Source: Vibrio diabolicus (GTDB lineage: Bacteria > Pseudomonadota > Gammaproteobacteria > Enterobacterales > Vibrionaceae). From it: DNA of 64,000 bases. The translations under genes and the position numbers were made by a program. The DNA is taken from assembly GCA_001048675.1 (NCBI GenBank), contig CCKK01000023.1:310001-374000 (forward strand), read 5' to 3'. Each line of letters opens with the position of its first letter. The stretch's first letter is position 1. Shown in pieces: positions 26,132-34,957 of the stretch. The notes beneath the pieces were generated by a model. It had not been told where the DNA came from. It saw nothing but the letters and a program-made list of their open reading frames with translations, and did no database searches.

Positions 26132-26831
26132 GTTTTGGTTACCCGACTTACCTTAACCCCATTTCCATATTGAAACCTTGCATCGAGAGGCAGGCTCCTC
26201 TCTCGCTATGCTTTCTAAGCCCTGTCATGAACGAGTTGATGCGCAGTTCTGTGTGGTTTCTGCAGTCTCGAGCTCTAGTTTTGAGCCCCTGTGCTTAAAT
26301 TACCAAAGCTTCCTTTATTATTACCTAGAAAGTTAATTCACTAGGTTATGTTATTTTCGGGGGAGATTTCTCTGCTTTAGATGTTTTGATTTAGCCACAG
26401 GCGCTCATTAAAATAAACTCAGCGCATTTAAAACTTTCCGAACATGGATTTTGTTTGTAGATCTATTTAAGCCAGTGCCTGCCTTAAAGGATATTTGCTA
26501 CTTCTTCCCCTCTAATCGTCTCCAACCGATAAAGCCACCACTACGTACGTATAACGTGAGCGGTATAGGTGCTCTCATAGCTGTGTTTGCTAAGTAAGTC
26601 GTTCACCTGGCACATTGACTGAGGAAAGGTCTTCTTTCAGTGGACCTTCGTGTAAGTCACGATAGTTTTAATAATTATCTGGCACTTTTTATTCTAAAGG
26701 TGTACGCTTCACATCGAATGTTTTTTCGACAGTAAACCATGTTATATCTCTTGTTTAAAAGCTTTGTAAGAAGGCTGAACTCCGTGCAAAAAACGCGATG
26801 AAGTGTTGCTCGGAGTCTTAAATTAATCTTC
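26132..26831. other. Long gene-free region between the rRNA operon and the ABC-F leader
   Basis: About 700 bp. I see no convincing coding frame, tRNA or known RNA. It presumably contains the promoter for the ABC-F leader. It is not similar to the neighbouring rRNA spacer text. Confidence 0.5.
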
Positions 26832-26893
26832 ATCAGGTGTTTTATGCGTGAGTAACTTCGCTGAAGTTATACGCAGGCGTCTGTACACCTGAT
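26832..26893 (+). promoter_or_regulatory. Structured leader with a 3-codon frame upstream of the ABC-F gene
   Basis: ATCAGGTGT (26832-26840) pairs perfectly with ACACCTGAT (26885-26893). Inside is a second hairpin: TAACTTC-gct-GAAGTTA, extended by GCGT/ACGC. The 5' arm contains AGGTG, a possible RBS, five bases before ATG-CGT-GAG-TAA (26844-26855). Such short frames in front of terminators are typical of drug-inducible attenuation of ABC-F resistance genes in other bacteria; here the function is inferred. Confidence 0.55.
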
Positions 26894-26907
26894 AAAAGAG
26901 AAGAGAT

Positions 26908-26937
26908 GGCCGGTGATATTTCATCATCGGCCTTTTT
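26908..26937 (+). terminator. Leader terminator T1
   Basis: GGCCGGTGAT and ATCATCGGCC pair over 10 bp (one G-T) around ATTTC, followed by TTTTTG. It lies 87 bp before the ABC-F start. Confidence 0.85.
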
Positions 26938-26981
26938 GTATCTGTTAAGCAGCTACAAAGCATTATCCAGTATTGAAATAA

Positions 26982-27013
26982 GGGCCGGTATTGATCACCG
27001 GCCCTTTTTATTT
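26982..27013 (+). terminator. Leader terminator T2
   Basis: GGGCCGGT and ACCGGCCC pair around ATTGATC, followed by TTTTTATTT. It ends 11 bp before the ABC-F ATG and resembles T1. Confidence 0.85.
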
Positions 27014-27023
27014 GGTTAAAAAC

Positions 27024-28595
27024 ATGAGTATTTTACAAGTTAAAAATTTGTCTTATCAGCTCGCTGATAAGAGTTTATATAATAACGCGACATTTCGAAT
27101 TAACGTGGGAGAGAAAATAGGTATCACCGGAGCGAATGGCGTTGGAAAAAGCACCTTATTAAAACTGCTTATCGGTGAATTATCTGCAGATAAGGGCTGC
27201 ATTGACTGGTTACCAAACCTTGAGGTGGGGTATTTAGAGCAACATTTTAAGATGGATAATGCGCTGACGGTTTATGAATGCTTAAAGAGTGCTTTTGAGA
27301 ACTTATACGCTGCCGAGCAGAAGCTTTGGACTTTGTATCAGGCGATGACCGAGTCTCACTCTACATCTCTTTTAAGCCAAGTCGCCCGACTACAGGCATA
27401 TTTAGAAGATGAAGACTTCTATGCAATTGATACCAAAATTGAACAAGTTGCTGTAGGTCTTGGCATTTATCAATTTGGCTTAGATACACCGCTTGTCTCG
27501 CTAAGTGGGGGTCAAAGACACAAGGTCCTTTTAGGGAGGTTGTTACTCCGCAACCCCGATGTGTTAATTCTCGACGAGCCGACAAACTATCTTGATGCTC
27601 TGCACATTGAATGGTTGGTCACGTTTCTCAACGATTACACTGGCACTGTTTTACTGGTTTCTCATGATATTGACTTCCTTAATCAAGTAGCGACCAGTAT
27701 TTGTGATATTGATTATCAAACGGTCCGAAAATACAGCGGCACTTATGTCAAAGCAATGCAGCAAAAGCATCACGACGGTGCTTTGTTAGAAAAGCAATAT
27801 AAGGCTCAGCAAAATGAAATTCGAAAGTTAGAGCAATTTATTGCCAAAAATGGCGCTGGAGTTAACGCGAGTCTTGCTAAGGGACGCAAGAAAAAACTGG
27901 ATAAAATCGAACGTATTCAACTGAATTGTATAGAGAAAGTTTCGATGTTTGACTTTGCTCACCAGCCTATTGGGCAACAGTATGTGATTGACGCAAAAGC
28001 GTTGATGATAGGTTATCAGCAGCCTCTGCTTCCTGCGCTTGATATCACGTTAGCGCGCGGGGAGAAGTTGGTCGTTTCTGGTTTTAACGGCGTAGGTAAG
28101 TCGACTTTGCTTAAAACCCTTATGGGGGAGATCGAGCCGCTCTCTGGTGAGGTGGTATTGGCAAAAGGTGCAATGATTGGGTATTTTTCTCAAGATTTGT
28201 CTTGGCGTCACCCTCAGCACACGCCTGAGCAGGAGCTATGCTCTTGTGATCCAACGATATCAAGCAAAGAATCACGCAAGCTATTAGCTCGCTTTGGGGT
28301 CACCGGAGATAAGACGCAGCGCCACCTAGATACATTAAGTGGAGGTGAGCAAACTCGCGTGAAACTTTGTTGTTTATCAGTCCAGAAATGCAATGTTTTG
28401 CTGTTGGACGAGCCAACGACACATTTGGATAGCAGCAGTAAAAATGCGCTTAAAGAGGCTCTCCAGCGCTTTTCTGGTAGTGTGATTGTGGTATCTCATG
28501 AGAAGGCGTTTTTACAATCTTGGCCTGATAGAGTTTTAGATATTTCGTTGCTCACTTATGCTGAATCGGAAACAGAACAGGAGGTGGCGCTATGA
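27024..28595 (+). CDS. ABC-F family ATPase, possibly ribosome-protecting
   Basis: A 523-residue protein of two ATP-binding domains and no membrane segments. Walker A motifs are G-A-N-G-V-G-K-S near residue 35 and G-F-N-G-V-G-K-S near 357; signatures are L-S-G-G-Q-R-H-K and L-S-G-G-E-Q-T-R. The linker (~215-320) is Lys-rich and short-armed, unlike EttA. The start MSILQVKN is chosen over an in-frame upstream start inside the terminator. It overlaps the MFS gene by 4 bp (ATGA). Attenuator-like leader and efflux partner suggest antibiotic resistance; no specific drug can be named. Confidence 0.8.
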   Translation: MSILQVKNLSYQLADKSLYNNATFRINVGEKIGITGANGVGKSTLLKLLIGELSADKGCIDWLPNLEVGYLEQHFKMDNALTVYECLKSAFENLYAAEQKLWTLYQAMTESHSTSLLSQVARLQAYLEDEDFYAIDTKIEQVAVGLGIYQFGLDTPLVSLSGGQRHKVLLGRLLLRNPDVLILDEPTNYLDALHIEWLVTFLNDYTGTVLLVSHDIDFLNQVATSICDIDYQTVRKYSGTYVKAMQQKHHDGALLEKQYKAQQNEIRKLEQFIAKNGAGVNASLAKGRKKKLDKIERIQLNCIEKVSMFDFAHQPIGQQYVIDAKALMIGYQQPLLPALDITLARGEKLVVSGFNGVGKSTLLKTLMGEIEPLSGEVVLAKGAMIGYFSQDLSWRHPQHTPEQELCSCDPTISSKESRKLLARFGVTGDKTQRHLDTLSGGEQTRVKLCCLSVQKCNVLLLDEPTTHLDSSSKNALKEALQRFSGSVIVVSHEKAFLQSWPDRVLDISLLTYAESETEQEVAL

Positions 28596-29749
28596 TGCAG
28601 TCCATGATCCTATTTCTTGTTGCTTTTCTTGTTGGTGCTGATGAGTTGATGCTTGGATCTATTCTTGAACCTATCGGAAATGATTTAAGTGTTCAACCGA
28701 GTCAGGTTACGTTATTTATTACGGCATATAGTTTAGCTATAGCAATTTGTGCTCCTTACCTGGGACGTTTATCAGACCGGGTTGGGCGTATTCGTATCAT
28801 GTTGCCTGCTTGCTTCGTATTTGGGGTTGCGTCTATTACGACGGGCATAGTTCATGATTTTGAACTTGCGATTGCAAGTCGAGTGATCACAGGTATTGCA
28901 AGTGCAGGCATGTTGCCAATTGCATTCGCGTTGGCGGGAGACGCGAAGGGTAATAGAGCGATGCGTCAAATTGTGATGGTTCAGGCGGGATTAACGCTGG
29001 GTATGATAACCAGCCCGGCGATCGGAGCATTGCTGACCCAGCTTTTATCATGGCGTGCCGCTTTTATTATTTTGGGCGTTGCGGCTCTTCTTGTCGGTGC
29101 CATGAGCGTAGTGTTCATGAACAACAAGCATAATGAGTCCAAGAAGTCAGATACTCTGCCACCTATCACAGACGTCATTCATCTTCCAGGCGCGTTGAGG
29201 GCGATTTTAGCGATGTGTTTAGGCCTAGGGGGAGGTATTGGTGTATTTAACCTGATAGGCCTTCATATTCGAGATACCAGCGAGTTGGCGCTCGGTTGGG
29301 TGGGCGCTATTTATGCTGCTCTAGGGATCGTGAGTGTGGTTGGAAATATGTGCGTGGGGAGAGCTTGCCGTTGGCTTGGTAGCTCTCGAGCCGTTATGCG
29401 AGTGGCTTTAATGGTGTGCATACCTTGCAGTGCATGGGTGTTCTCAAATGAGATGAGTACGGTGACCGCTTATCTTCCAGCTCTAGTGCTCTGGTCTCTT
29501 GCTGGAGGGGTAGGCTCTCCGGCGTTACAAGCACATATAGCAAGCTTATCTGATGAACATCGAGGTGTGCTGATGTCTTCTGGAATGAGTATGATGCACT
29601 TTGGTGTCGCGATTTGGTCTGCCTTGGCGGGCTTTGCTTATTCTGTAGGTCATGAATGGGTCGCTGTCGTGGCTTTGTTATTGTTTGGCTCAGCGGTAGT
29701 TATATTAAAGCCAGTTGGTAATGCTGAACAAAGTGAGCGTTATTCGTAG
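28592..29749 (+). CDS. MFS transporter, putative drug efflux
   Basis: A 385-residue protein with about 12 membrane segments. The MFS motif A-like G-R-L-S-D-R-V-G-R-I-R lies after the second segment, near residues 57-67. The start overlaps the stop of the ABC-F gene, so the two are translationally coupled. Homology is to DHA1-type exporters (AraJ/Bcr-like); substrate unknown. Convergent with fis. Confidence 0.8.
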   Translation: MMQSMILFLVAFLVGADELMLGSILEPIGNDLSVQPSQVTLFITAYSLAIAICAPYLGRLSDRVGRIRIMLPACFVFGVASITTGIVHDFELAIASRVITGIASAGMLPIAFALAGDAKGNRAMRQIVMVQAGLTLGMITSPAIGALLTQLLSWRAAFIILGVAALLVGAMSVVFMNNKHNESKKSDTLPPITDVIHLPGALRAILAMCLGLGGGIGVFNLIGLHIRDTSELALGWVGAIYAALGIVSVVGNMCVGRACRWLGSSRAVMRVALMVCIPCSAWVFSNEMSTVTAYLPALVLWSLAGGVGSPALQAHIASLSDEHRGVLMSSGMSMMHFGVAIWSALAGFAYSVGHEWVAVVALLLFGSAVVILKPVGNAEQSERYS

Positions 29750-29768
29750 TGTTTTAGTAGATAAAGAA

Positions 29769-29796
29769 AAGCCGTTACCTAAAAAGGTAACGGCTT
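29769..29796 (-). terminator. Terminator after fis
   Basis: AAGCCGTTACC and GGTAACGGCTT pair around TAAAAA; the minus strand continues TTCTTTAT. Confidence 0.8.
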
Positions 29797-29823
29797 GTTC
29801 CAAATACTTTTTGAAAGCCGGTC

Positions 29824-30120
29824 TTAGTTCATGCCGTATTTCTTAAGTTTTTTGCGAAGAGTACCGCGGTTGATACCCATCATAGTTGCCGCGCGAGTTT
29901 GGTTACCGCGAGTGTACTGCATGATGGTATCTAGTAGTGGCTGTTCAACTTCAGCTAGAACTAATTCGTATAGTTCTGTTACTTCCTGGCCGTTTAGTTG
30001 AGCAAGGTAGTTTTTAAGAGACGCTTTAACAGAGTCACGTAAAGGCTTCTGAGTAATCTGGTCTTGTGACGTTACTGTAGTTACTGTTAATGCTTCTGAA
30101 GTCAGATTTTGTTCGAACAT
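29824..30120 (-). CDS. fis: DNA-binding protein Fis
   Basis: A 98-residue nucleoid protein that bends DNA and activates rRNA promoters. The C-terminal helix-turn-helix is T-R-G-N-Q-T-R-A-A-T-M-M-G-I-N-R-G-T-L-R-K-K-L near 70-92. Length equals E. coli Fis. It is the second gene of the dusB-fis operon. Confidence 0.97.
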   Translation of the reverse strand: MFEQNLTSEALTVTTVTSQDQITQKPLRDSVKASLKNYLAQLNGQEVTELYELVLAEVEQPLLDTIMQYTRGNQTRAATMMGINRGTLRKKLKKYGMN

Positions 30121-30143
30121 ATTCGGTCTAGCTCTTCTCTTAA

Positions 30144-31167
30144 TTATGATGCAACGTTATCAAAATAACCTTCTAACGCCTCAATTTGCAGCGGAGCTGC
30201 GTCGATAGCGTTGAAGGTACGGCGAAACTCACTTGCCTGTTCATGCTCTTTCAGGTACCACCCAACGTGCTTGCGCGCGATACGTGGACCTAAGAACTCC
30301 CCATAAAATTCATGCAGAGCATTTACATGACCAAGCATAATGGTTTTCACTTCCTCAGTTGGAAGCTCCTCCATTGTGGTGCCGTTTTCCAAATAGTGAT
30401 GGATTTCCTGGAAAATCCAAGGACGACCCTGGGCAGGGCGTCCAATCATTAAAGCGTCCGCACCGGTGTACTCCAGTACAAATTTGGCTTTCTCCGGGCT
30501 ATCGATATCACCGTTCGCGATAACCGGAATTGAAATCGCCTCTTTTACCGCTTTAATGCTGTCATATTCGGCCTCACCTTTGTACATACATGCTTTCGTT
30601 CTGCCATGCAGAGCAAGAGCTTGTATGCCGCAGTTTTCGGCTAATTTAGCGATCTGGACACAGTTCTTGTTGTCTGTATCCCAGCCAGTTCGAGTCTTTA
30701 ACGTTACAGGAACGTCCACTGCATTCACGACCGCTTTCAAAATCTCTTCGATAATGTTTGGGTATTGAAGCAGAGCAGAGCCCGCTAGCTTCTTATTCAC
30801 TTTTTTTGTCCGGGCAGCCCATGTTGATGTCGATGATTTGTGCACCGTTCTCAACACTGAATTGAGCTGCGTCCGCCATAAGCTGTGGATCGGAACCCGC
30901 AATCTGTACAGAGCGAATGCCCGATTCGCCCTCGTGTACCATGCGCTGTTTCGACTTTGACGTTCCCCATAGTTTTGGGTTAGCAGACATCATTTCACTG
31001 ACGGCCATTCCCGCACCATAGCGAAGACACAACTCGCGAAACGGTCTATCCGTTACACCAGCCATAGGGGCTACGATTAGATTGTTCTTAAGTTGATAGT
31101 TTCCGATTTTCAAAACGTCATCACAGTTCTGTACCAGCAAGGGCGCGCATTTTACGCATTTTTTCAC
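30144..31167 (-). pseudogene. dusB: tRNA-dihydrouridine synthase DusB, apparent +1 frameshift
   Basis: The front reads K-I-G-N-Y-Q-L-K-N-N-L-I-V-A-P-M-A-G-V-T-D through I-N-M-G-C-P and then stops; the second frame resumes with K-K-V-N-K-K-L-A-G-S-A-L-L and continues to the end near 30144. Removing one T at 30809 (plus strand) restores the family motif G-C-P-A-K-K-V-N-K-K exactly. DusB reduces uridine-17 in the D-loop of tRNAs using FMN. It is the first gene of the dusB-fis operon, so an intact copy is expected. The start is uncertain: a GTG at 31167, or a TTG at 31113 that fits the usual MKIGNYQL start. Confidence 0.85.
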
Positions 31168-31252
31168 TGCGTGAAAAGACTAATATTTGAGCATTTACAA
31201 ATTGTTTTTGTAAATTGTATGAATTTCAAACAATTAGCTCTGAAAACCTTGT

Positions 31253-32140
31253 CTAGCCTTGCTTACGACCAGAGATGCGACACCATTCACTTTGCTCAAC
31301 AATCGGGTCAATGTGAAGCTCGTCACGGTAATAGTTCGCAACATCTTCGGCTTGAGTGTCTAATACGCCAGACATAGCGAGGTCGCCATGTGGCTTAACT
31401 AGGCCTTTAATGATTGGTGCAAGTTCACGCAATGGGCCAGCAAGAATGTTAGCAACAACCACGTCTGCAATCAGACCTTCTGGTTGGTTTTGAGGAAGGT
31501 AAACTTCTAGTTTGTCGGCAACGCCGTTACGCTCTGCGTTGTCTTTCGAAGCAAGCAGTGCTTGAGGATCAATGTCGATCCCTATCACTTTTTCAGCGCC
31601 CAGTTTGATCGCAGCGATCGCTAGAATGCCAGAGCCACAACCGAAGTCGATAACGGTCTTACCGCTTAAGTCCATGCTTTCTAGCCACTCAAGACAAAGT
31701 GCTGTTGTAGGGTGAGTACCCGTACCGAATGCAAGGCCAGGATCCAACATAACATTAACAGCGTCAGGATCTGGAATGTCGCGCCAGCTTGGACAAATCC
31801 ATAGGCGTTCACCAAATTTCATTGGGTGGAAGTTTTCCATCCATTCGCGTTCCCAGTCTTTATCTTCAAGCTGTTCTACTTTGTAAGCAAAATTGTCAGC
31901 CAGCATATTGCTCGCTTTAATTTGGTCGATGATGAAGTTAGTGTCTGCTTCTGCATCATACAGTGCCAGAATATCAGTATCGCCCCATAAGCGAGTTTCG
32001 CCAGGTAGAGGTTCGAATACAGGTGTATCCTGCGCGTCTAAGAATGTAACAGACAGCGCGCCAGTCTCTTCCATTAGCATATCGCCGATTTGCTCAGCGT
32101 TTTCATTGGTCGCGTTGAGTTTGATTTGAATCCAAGGCAT
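31253..32140 (-). CDS. prmA: Ribosomal protein L11 methyltransferase PrmA
   Basis: A 295-residue SAM-dependent enzyme that trimethylates L11. Residues ~1-100 are the L11-binding domain starting M-P-W-I-Q-I-K-L; the methyltransferase domain has V-I-D-F-G-C-G-S-G-I-L-A near 163-174 and N-I-L-A-G-P-L near 230-236. Upstream of dusB-fis and downstream of accBC, a common gammaproteobacterial order. Confidence 0.96.
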   Translation of the reverse strand: MPWIQIKLNATNENAEQIGDMLMEETGALSVTFLDAQDTPVFEPLPGETRLWGDTDILALYDAEADTNFIIDQIKASNMLADNFAYKVEQLEDKDWEREWMENFHPMKFGERLWICPSWRDIPDPDAVNVMLDPGLAFGTGTHPTTALCLEWLESMDLSGKTVIDFGCGSGILAIAAIKLGAEKVIGIDIDPQALLASKDNAERNGVADKLEVYLPQNQPEGLIADVVVANILAGPLRELAPIIKGLVKPHGDLAMSGVLDTQAEDVANYYRDELHIDPIVEQSEWCRISGRKQG

Positions 32141-32260
32141 TGGTTTTTGCTCTTAAAGTGAATGAAGTGGCGCAGAGTTTACCAGAACTCTACGATTTGT
32201 TTGAGTATATACCCAAATAAGCCTACGTATTTGTTGAATGCTTAGAGTCCATACAAAACA

Positions 32261-32287
32261 AAAATGCCCACGGGTGTGGGCATTTTG
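32261..32287 (-). terminator. Terminator after accC
   Basis: AAAATGCCCAC and GTGGGCATTTT pair around GGGT, with an A/T tail on the minus strand. Confidence 0.8.
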
Positions 32288-32305
32288 TAAGACGTTAGCT
32301 AAGGC

Positions 32306-33649
32306 TTATTGTAAGCCAAGCTTCTTCTCTAGGTAGTGGATGTTTGCACCACCGTGTTGGAAGTTTTCGTCATTCATAATAGAGAATTGCAGTGGCACGT
32401 TAGTTTTGATGCCTTCGATGATCATCTCACCCAGTGCGTTTTTCATACGTGCAATCGCTACATCACGGTTCTCACCGTAAGTAATCAGTTTACCAATCAT
32501 TGAATCGTAATGAGGTGGTACTGTGTAACCAGAATAGATGTGTGATTCCCAACGCACACCCATACCGCCAGGCGCGTGGAAACGCTCGATCTTACCTGGA
32601 GATGGTAGGAAGCGTTCTGGGTCTTCTGCGTTGATACGGCACTCAATCGCATGGCCACGGATCTTAATGTCATCTTGAGTGAATGACAGAGGTTGACCCG
32701 CTGCAACGCGAAGCTGTTCTTTGATTAGGTCGATGCCGGTAACCATTTCTGTTACTGGGTGTTCTACCTGAATACGAGTGTTCATTTCGATGAAGTAGAA
32801 TTCACCGTTCTCGTACAGGAATTCGAACGTACCTGCGCCGCGGTAACCAATTTCGATACATGCACGAGTACAACGTTCACCGATGTACTTACGCATCTCT
32901 TCAGTGATACCTGGTGCTGGCGCCTCTTCCACTACTTTTTGGTGACGACGTTGCATTGAACAATCACGCTCACCAAGGTGGATTGCGCCGCCTTGACCGT
33001 CAGCGATAACTTGCACTTCAACGTGACGAGGGTTTTCTAGGAATTTCTCCATGTAAACCATATCGTTGTTGAATGCTGCTTTTGCTTCAGCACGCGTCAT
33101 TGCAATCGCTTGGATTAGGTCTTTTTCTGCGCGAACGACACGCATACCACGGCCACCGCCGCCACCAGACGCTTTGATGATGACTGGATAACCGATGCGT
33201 TTAGCAAACGCCTTGTTTTTCTCTTCGTCGTTGTCCAGAGGACCGTCAGAGCCAGGTACACAAGGAACGCCAGCTTTCTTCATTGCGTTGATAGCCGACA
33301 CTTTGTCACCCATCAGGCGGATAGTGTCTGCTTTTGGACCAACGAAGATGAAACCACTGCGCTCAACTTGCTCAGCGAAGTCTGCGTTTTCTGACAAGAA
33401 GCCGTAACCAGGGTGAATGGCAACGGCCCCTGTTACTTCTGCTGCAGAAATAATTCGTGGGATATTTAGGTAGCTGTCGATACCACGAGCAGGGCCGATA
33501 CATACGGTTTCGTCTGCGAGTAGTACGTGCTTAAGATCGCGGTCAGCTGTCGAGTGAACAGCGACGGTCTTAATACCTAATTCTTTACAAGCGCGAAGAA
33601 TACGAAGTGCAATTTCACCTCGGTTCGCGATGACTACTTTGTCTAGCAT
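32306..33649 (-). CDS. accC: Biotin carboxylase subunit of acetyl-CoA carboxylase
   Basis: A 447-residue ATP-grasp enzyme. It begins M-L-D-K-V-V-I-A-N-R-G-E-I-A; G-G-G-G-R-G-M-R near 164-171 is the glycine-rich ATP loop and E-M-N-T-R-I-Q-V-E-H near 288-297 the catalytic region. It carboxylates biotin on AccB, the first step of fatty-acid synthesis. It follows accB by 14 bp. Confidence 0.97.
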   Translation of the reverse strand: MLDKVVIANRGEIALRILRACKELGIKTVAVHSTADRDLKHVLLADETVCIGPARGIDSYLNIPRIISAAEVTGAVAIHPGYGFLSENADFAEQVERSGFIFVGPKADTIRLMGDKVSAINAMKKAGVPCVPGSDGPLDNDEEKNKAFAKRIGYPVIIKASGGGGGRGMRVVRAEKDLIQAIAMTRAEAKAAFNNDMVYMEKFLENPRHVEVQVIADGQGGAIHLGERDCSMQRRHQKVVEEAPAPGITEEMRKYIGERCTRACIEIGYRGAGTFEFLYENGEFYFIEMNTRIQVEHPVTEMVTGIDLIKEQLRVAAGQPLSFTQDDIKIRGHAIECRINAEDPERFLPSPGKIERFHAPGGMGVRWESHIYSGYTVPPHYDSMIGKLITYGENRDVAIARMKNALGEMIIEGIKTNVPLQFSIMNDENFQHGGANIHYLEKKLGLQ

Positions 33650-33663
33650 AAGGCAAGCCCCGC

Positions 33664-34143
33664 TTATTCGATTACAACAAGAGGTTGGTCGAATTCAACT
33701 GGTTGGCCGTCTTCAGCTAGGATCGCTGTAACAACGCCAGATTTGTCCGCTTCGATTTGGTTCATCATTTTCATTGCTTCAACAATACATAGCGTATCGC
33801 CAGCATTTACTTTCTGACCCACTTCTACGAATGCTTTAGAGTCTGGGCTTGGAGAACGGTAGAAAGTACCAACCATTGGAGAAAGAACTTGGTGACCTGC
33901 AGGCGTTGCAGCTGCTGGAGCTTCTGCTGCTGGAGCTTCTGCTGCTGGCGCTTCTGCTACTGGTGCCGCTGCTGCTGGAGCAGGTGCCGCTACTGGAGCT
34001 GCTGCGTAGTGAACTGGTGCTTGAGGAGCTGCAGTGCCGTGACGACTGATGCGTACTGACTCTTCACCTTCAGAAATCTCTAGCTCAGCAATGCCAGACT
34101 CTTCAACTAACTCAATTAGCTTCTTGATTTTACGAATATCCAT
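33664..34143 (-). CDS. accB: Biotin carboxyl carrier protein AccB
   Basis: A 159-residue protein starting M-D-I-R-K-I-K-K-L-I; a longer frame from 34251 is rejected because the family starts here. The middle is an Ala/Pro-rich linker (about residues 48-78) built from repeated E-A-P-A-A. The C-terminal biotinyl domain has E-A-M-K-M-M-N, with the biotinylated Lys. Forms the accBC operon, with aroQ upstream. Confidence 0.96.
   Translation of the reverse strand: MDIRKIKKLIELVEESGIAELEISEGEESVRISRHGTAAPQAPVHYAAAPVAAPAPAAAAPVAEAPAAEAPAAEAPAAATPAGHQVLSPMVGTFYRSPSPDSKAFVEVGQKVNAGDTLCIVEAMKMMNQIEADKSGVVTAILAEDGQPVEFDQPLVVIE
33911..33970. repeat. 15-bp tandem repeat in the AccB linker
   Basis: GCTGCTGGAGCTTCT occurs twice exactly, then once with one change and once more degenerately. 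On the coding strand each unit gives E-A-P-A-A. Copy number may vary between strains. Confidence 0.9.
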
Positions 34144-34204
34144 CTTTTCTTTCTCTTTTATCTTGTGATTAAGACAACCCTCGTGGGGTTGCAGAGTGTT
34201 AGGG

Positions 34205-34654
34205 TTACTTTGCCTGTAGCTTATTAATCGCTGCAGACAGAGCGAATTCATAACCTTGTGCGCCTAAACCGCAAATCACGCCTTCTGCTTTATCTGACAG
34301 ATAAGAGTGATGACGAAATGGTTCACGTGCGTGCACATTTGATAAGTGCACCTCAATAAATGGGATGGCGACGCCAAGTAATGCATCTCGCAGTGCCACA
34401 CTGGTATGAGTGAAAGCCGCTGGATTGATGATGATGAAGTCAATCTTGCCATAAGCAGCATGAATGGCTTCAATCAGTTCGTACTCACGATTTGATTGTA
34501 GGTGTTCCAGTTCCACCCCAGCGTTATGAGCTTGCTTCGTAAGAGCATCCACAACTTGTGCTAAGGTGCTGTGACCATAGTGTGTCGGTTCGCGCAGACC
34601 CAATAGGTTAAGATTTGGTCCGTTTAGAACAAGAATCCGTGACTTTGCAGACAT
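34205..34654 (-). CDS. aroQ: Type II 3-dehydroquinate dehydratase
   Basis: A 149-residue enzyme starting M-S-A-K-S-R-I-L-V-L-N-G-P-N-L-N-L-L-G. Active-site Tyr is in E-P-T-H-Y-G, and N-P-A-A-F-T-H-T-S and H-L-S-N-V-H-A-R-E-P-F-R-H are the other signature blocks. It converts dehydroquinate to dehydroshikimate. The in-frame extension to 34744 is not used. The gene precedes accBC as in many gammaproteobacteria. Confidence 0.95.
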   Translation of the reverse strand: MSAKSRILVLNGPNLNLLGLREPTHYGHSTLAQVVDALTKQAHNAGVELEHLQSNREYELIEAIHAAYGKIDFIIINPAAFTHTSVALRDALLGVAIPFIEVHLSNVHAREPFRHHSYLSDKAEGVICGLGAQGYEFALSAAINKLQAK

Positions 34655-34900
34655 TATGTTGCTATCTTCCCTTATCGTGAGTGGAACGTTTATATTCCCA
34701 AATATACGATAGTTCAGCACGATTTTTTTGTTAAAACCGAGCAAATTTTAAAAAATCGACCAAGATTATAGCTAATTCATAGCAATTAGCAGCAATTTAC
34801 TGGTCTAATCTCCTAATAGCCACCTTCGTTTCTGTAACCAAGTTAACAAAAACAACATAATTGCCATGTTCTTTATGTGGCTAATTTGTGCGCAAAAGCA
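34655..34900. other. Promoter region of aroQ-accBC
   Basis: AT-rich, with no coding frame. It should hold the aroQ-accB-accC promoter; no regulator site was recognised. Confidence 0.45.
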
Positions 34901-34930
34901 AAAAACCGCCATGAGTGATGGCGGTTTTTA
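34901..34930 (-). terminator. Terminator after acs
   Basis: AAAAACCGCCAT and ATGGCGGTTTTT pair around GAGTG. It lies 28 bp downstream of the acs stop. Confidence 0.8.
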
Positions 34931-34957
34931 AAGTGCTTTTAAAACAGTTGGTTGAAT

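Noticed and set aside
26670..26700. Sigma-54 promoter at TGGCACTTTTTATTCT
   Set aside because: The -12 GC is missing.
27024..28595. ABC-F protein as a second EttA or Uup
   Set aside because: It lacks the EttA arm/linker arrangement, is coupled to an efflux gene, and ettA is already present at 10.8-12.5 kb.
30795..30812. Programmed -1 frameshifting in dusB at an A7 run
   Set aside because: A -1 shift leads to a stop at once; only +1 restores the protein, and removing one base gives the exact family motif.
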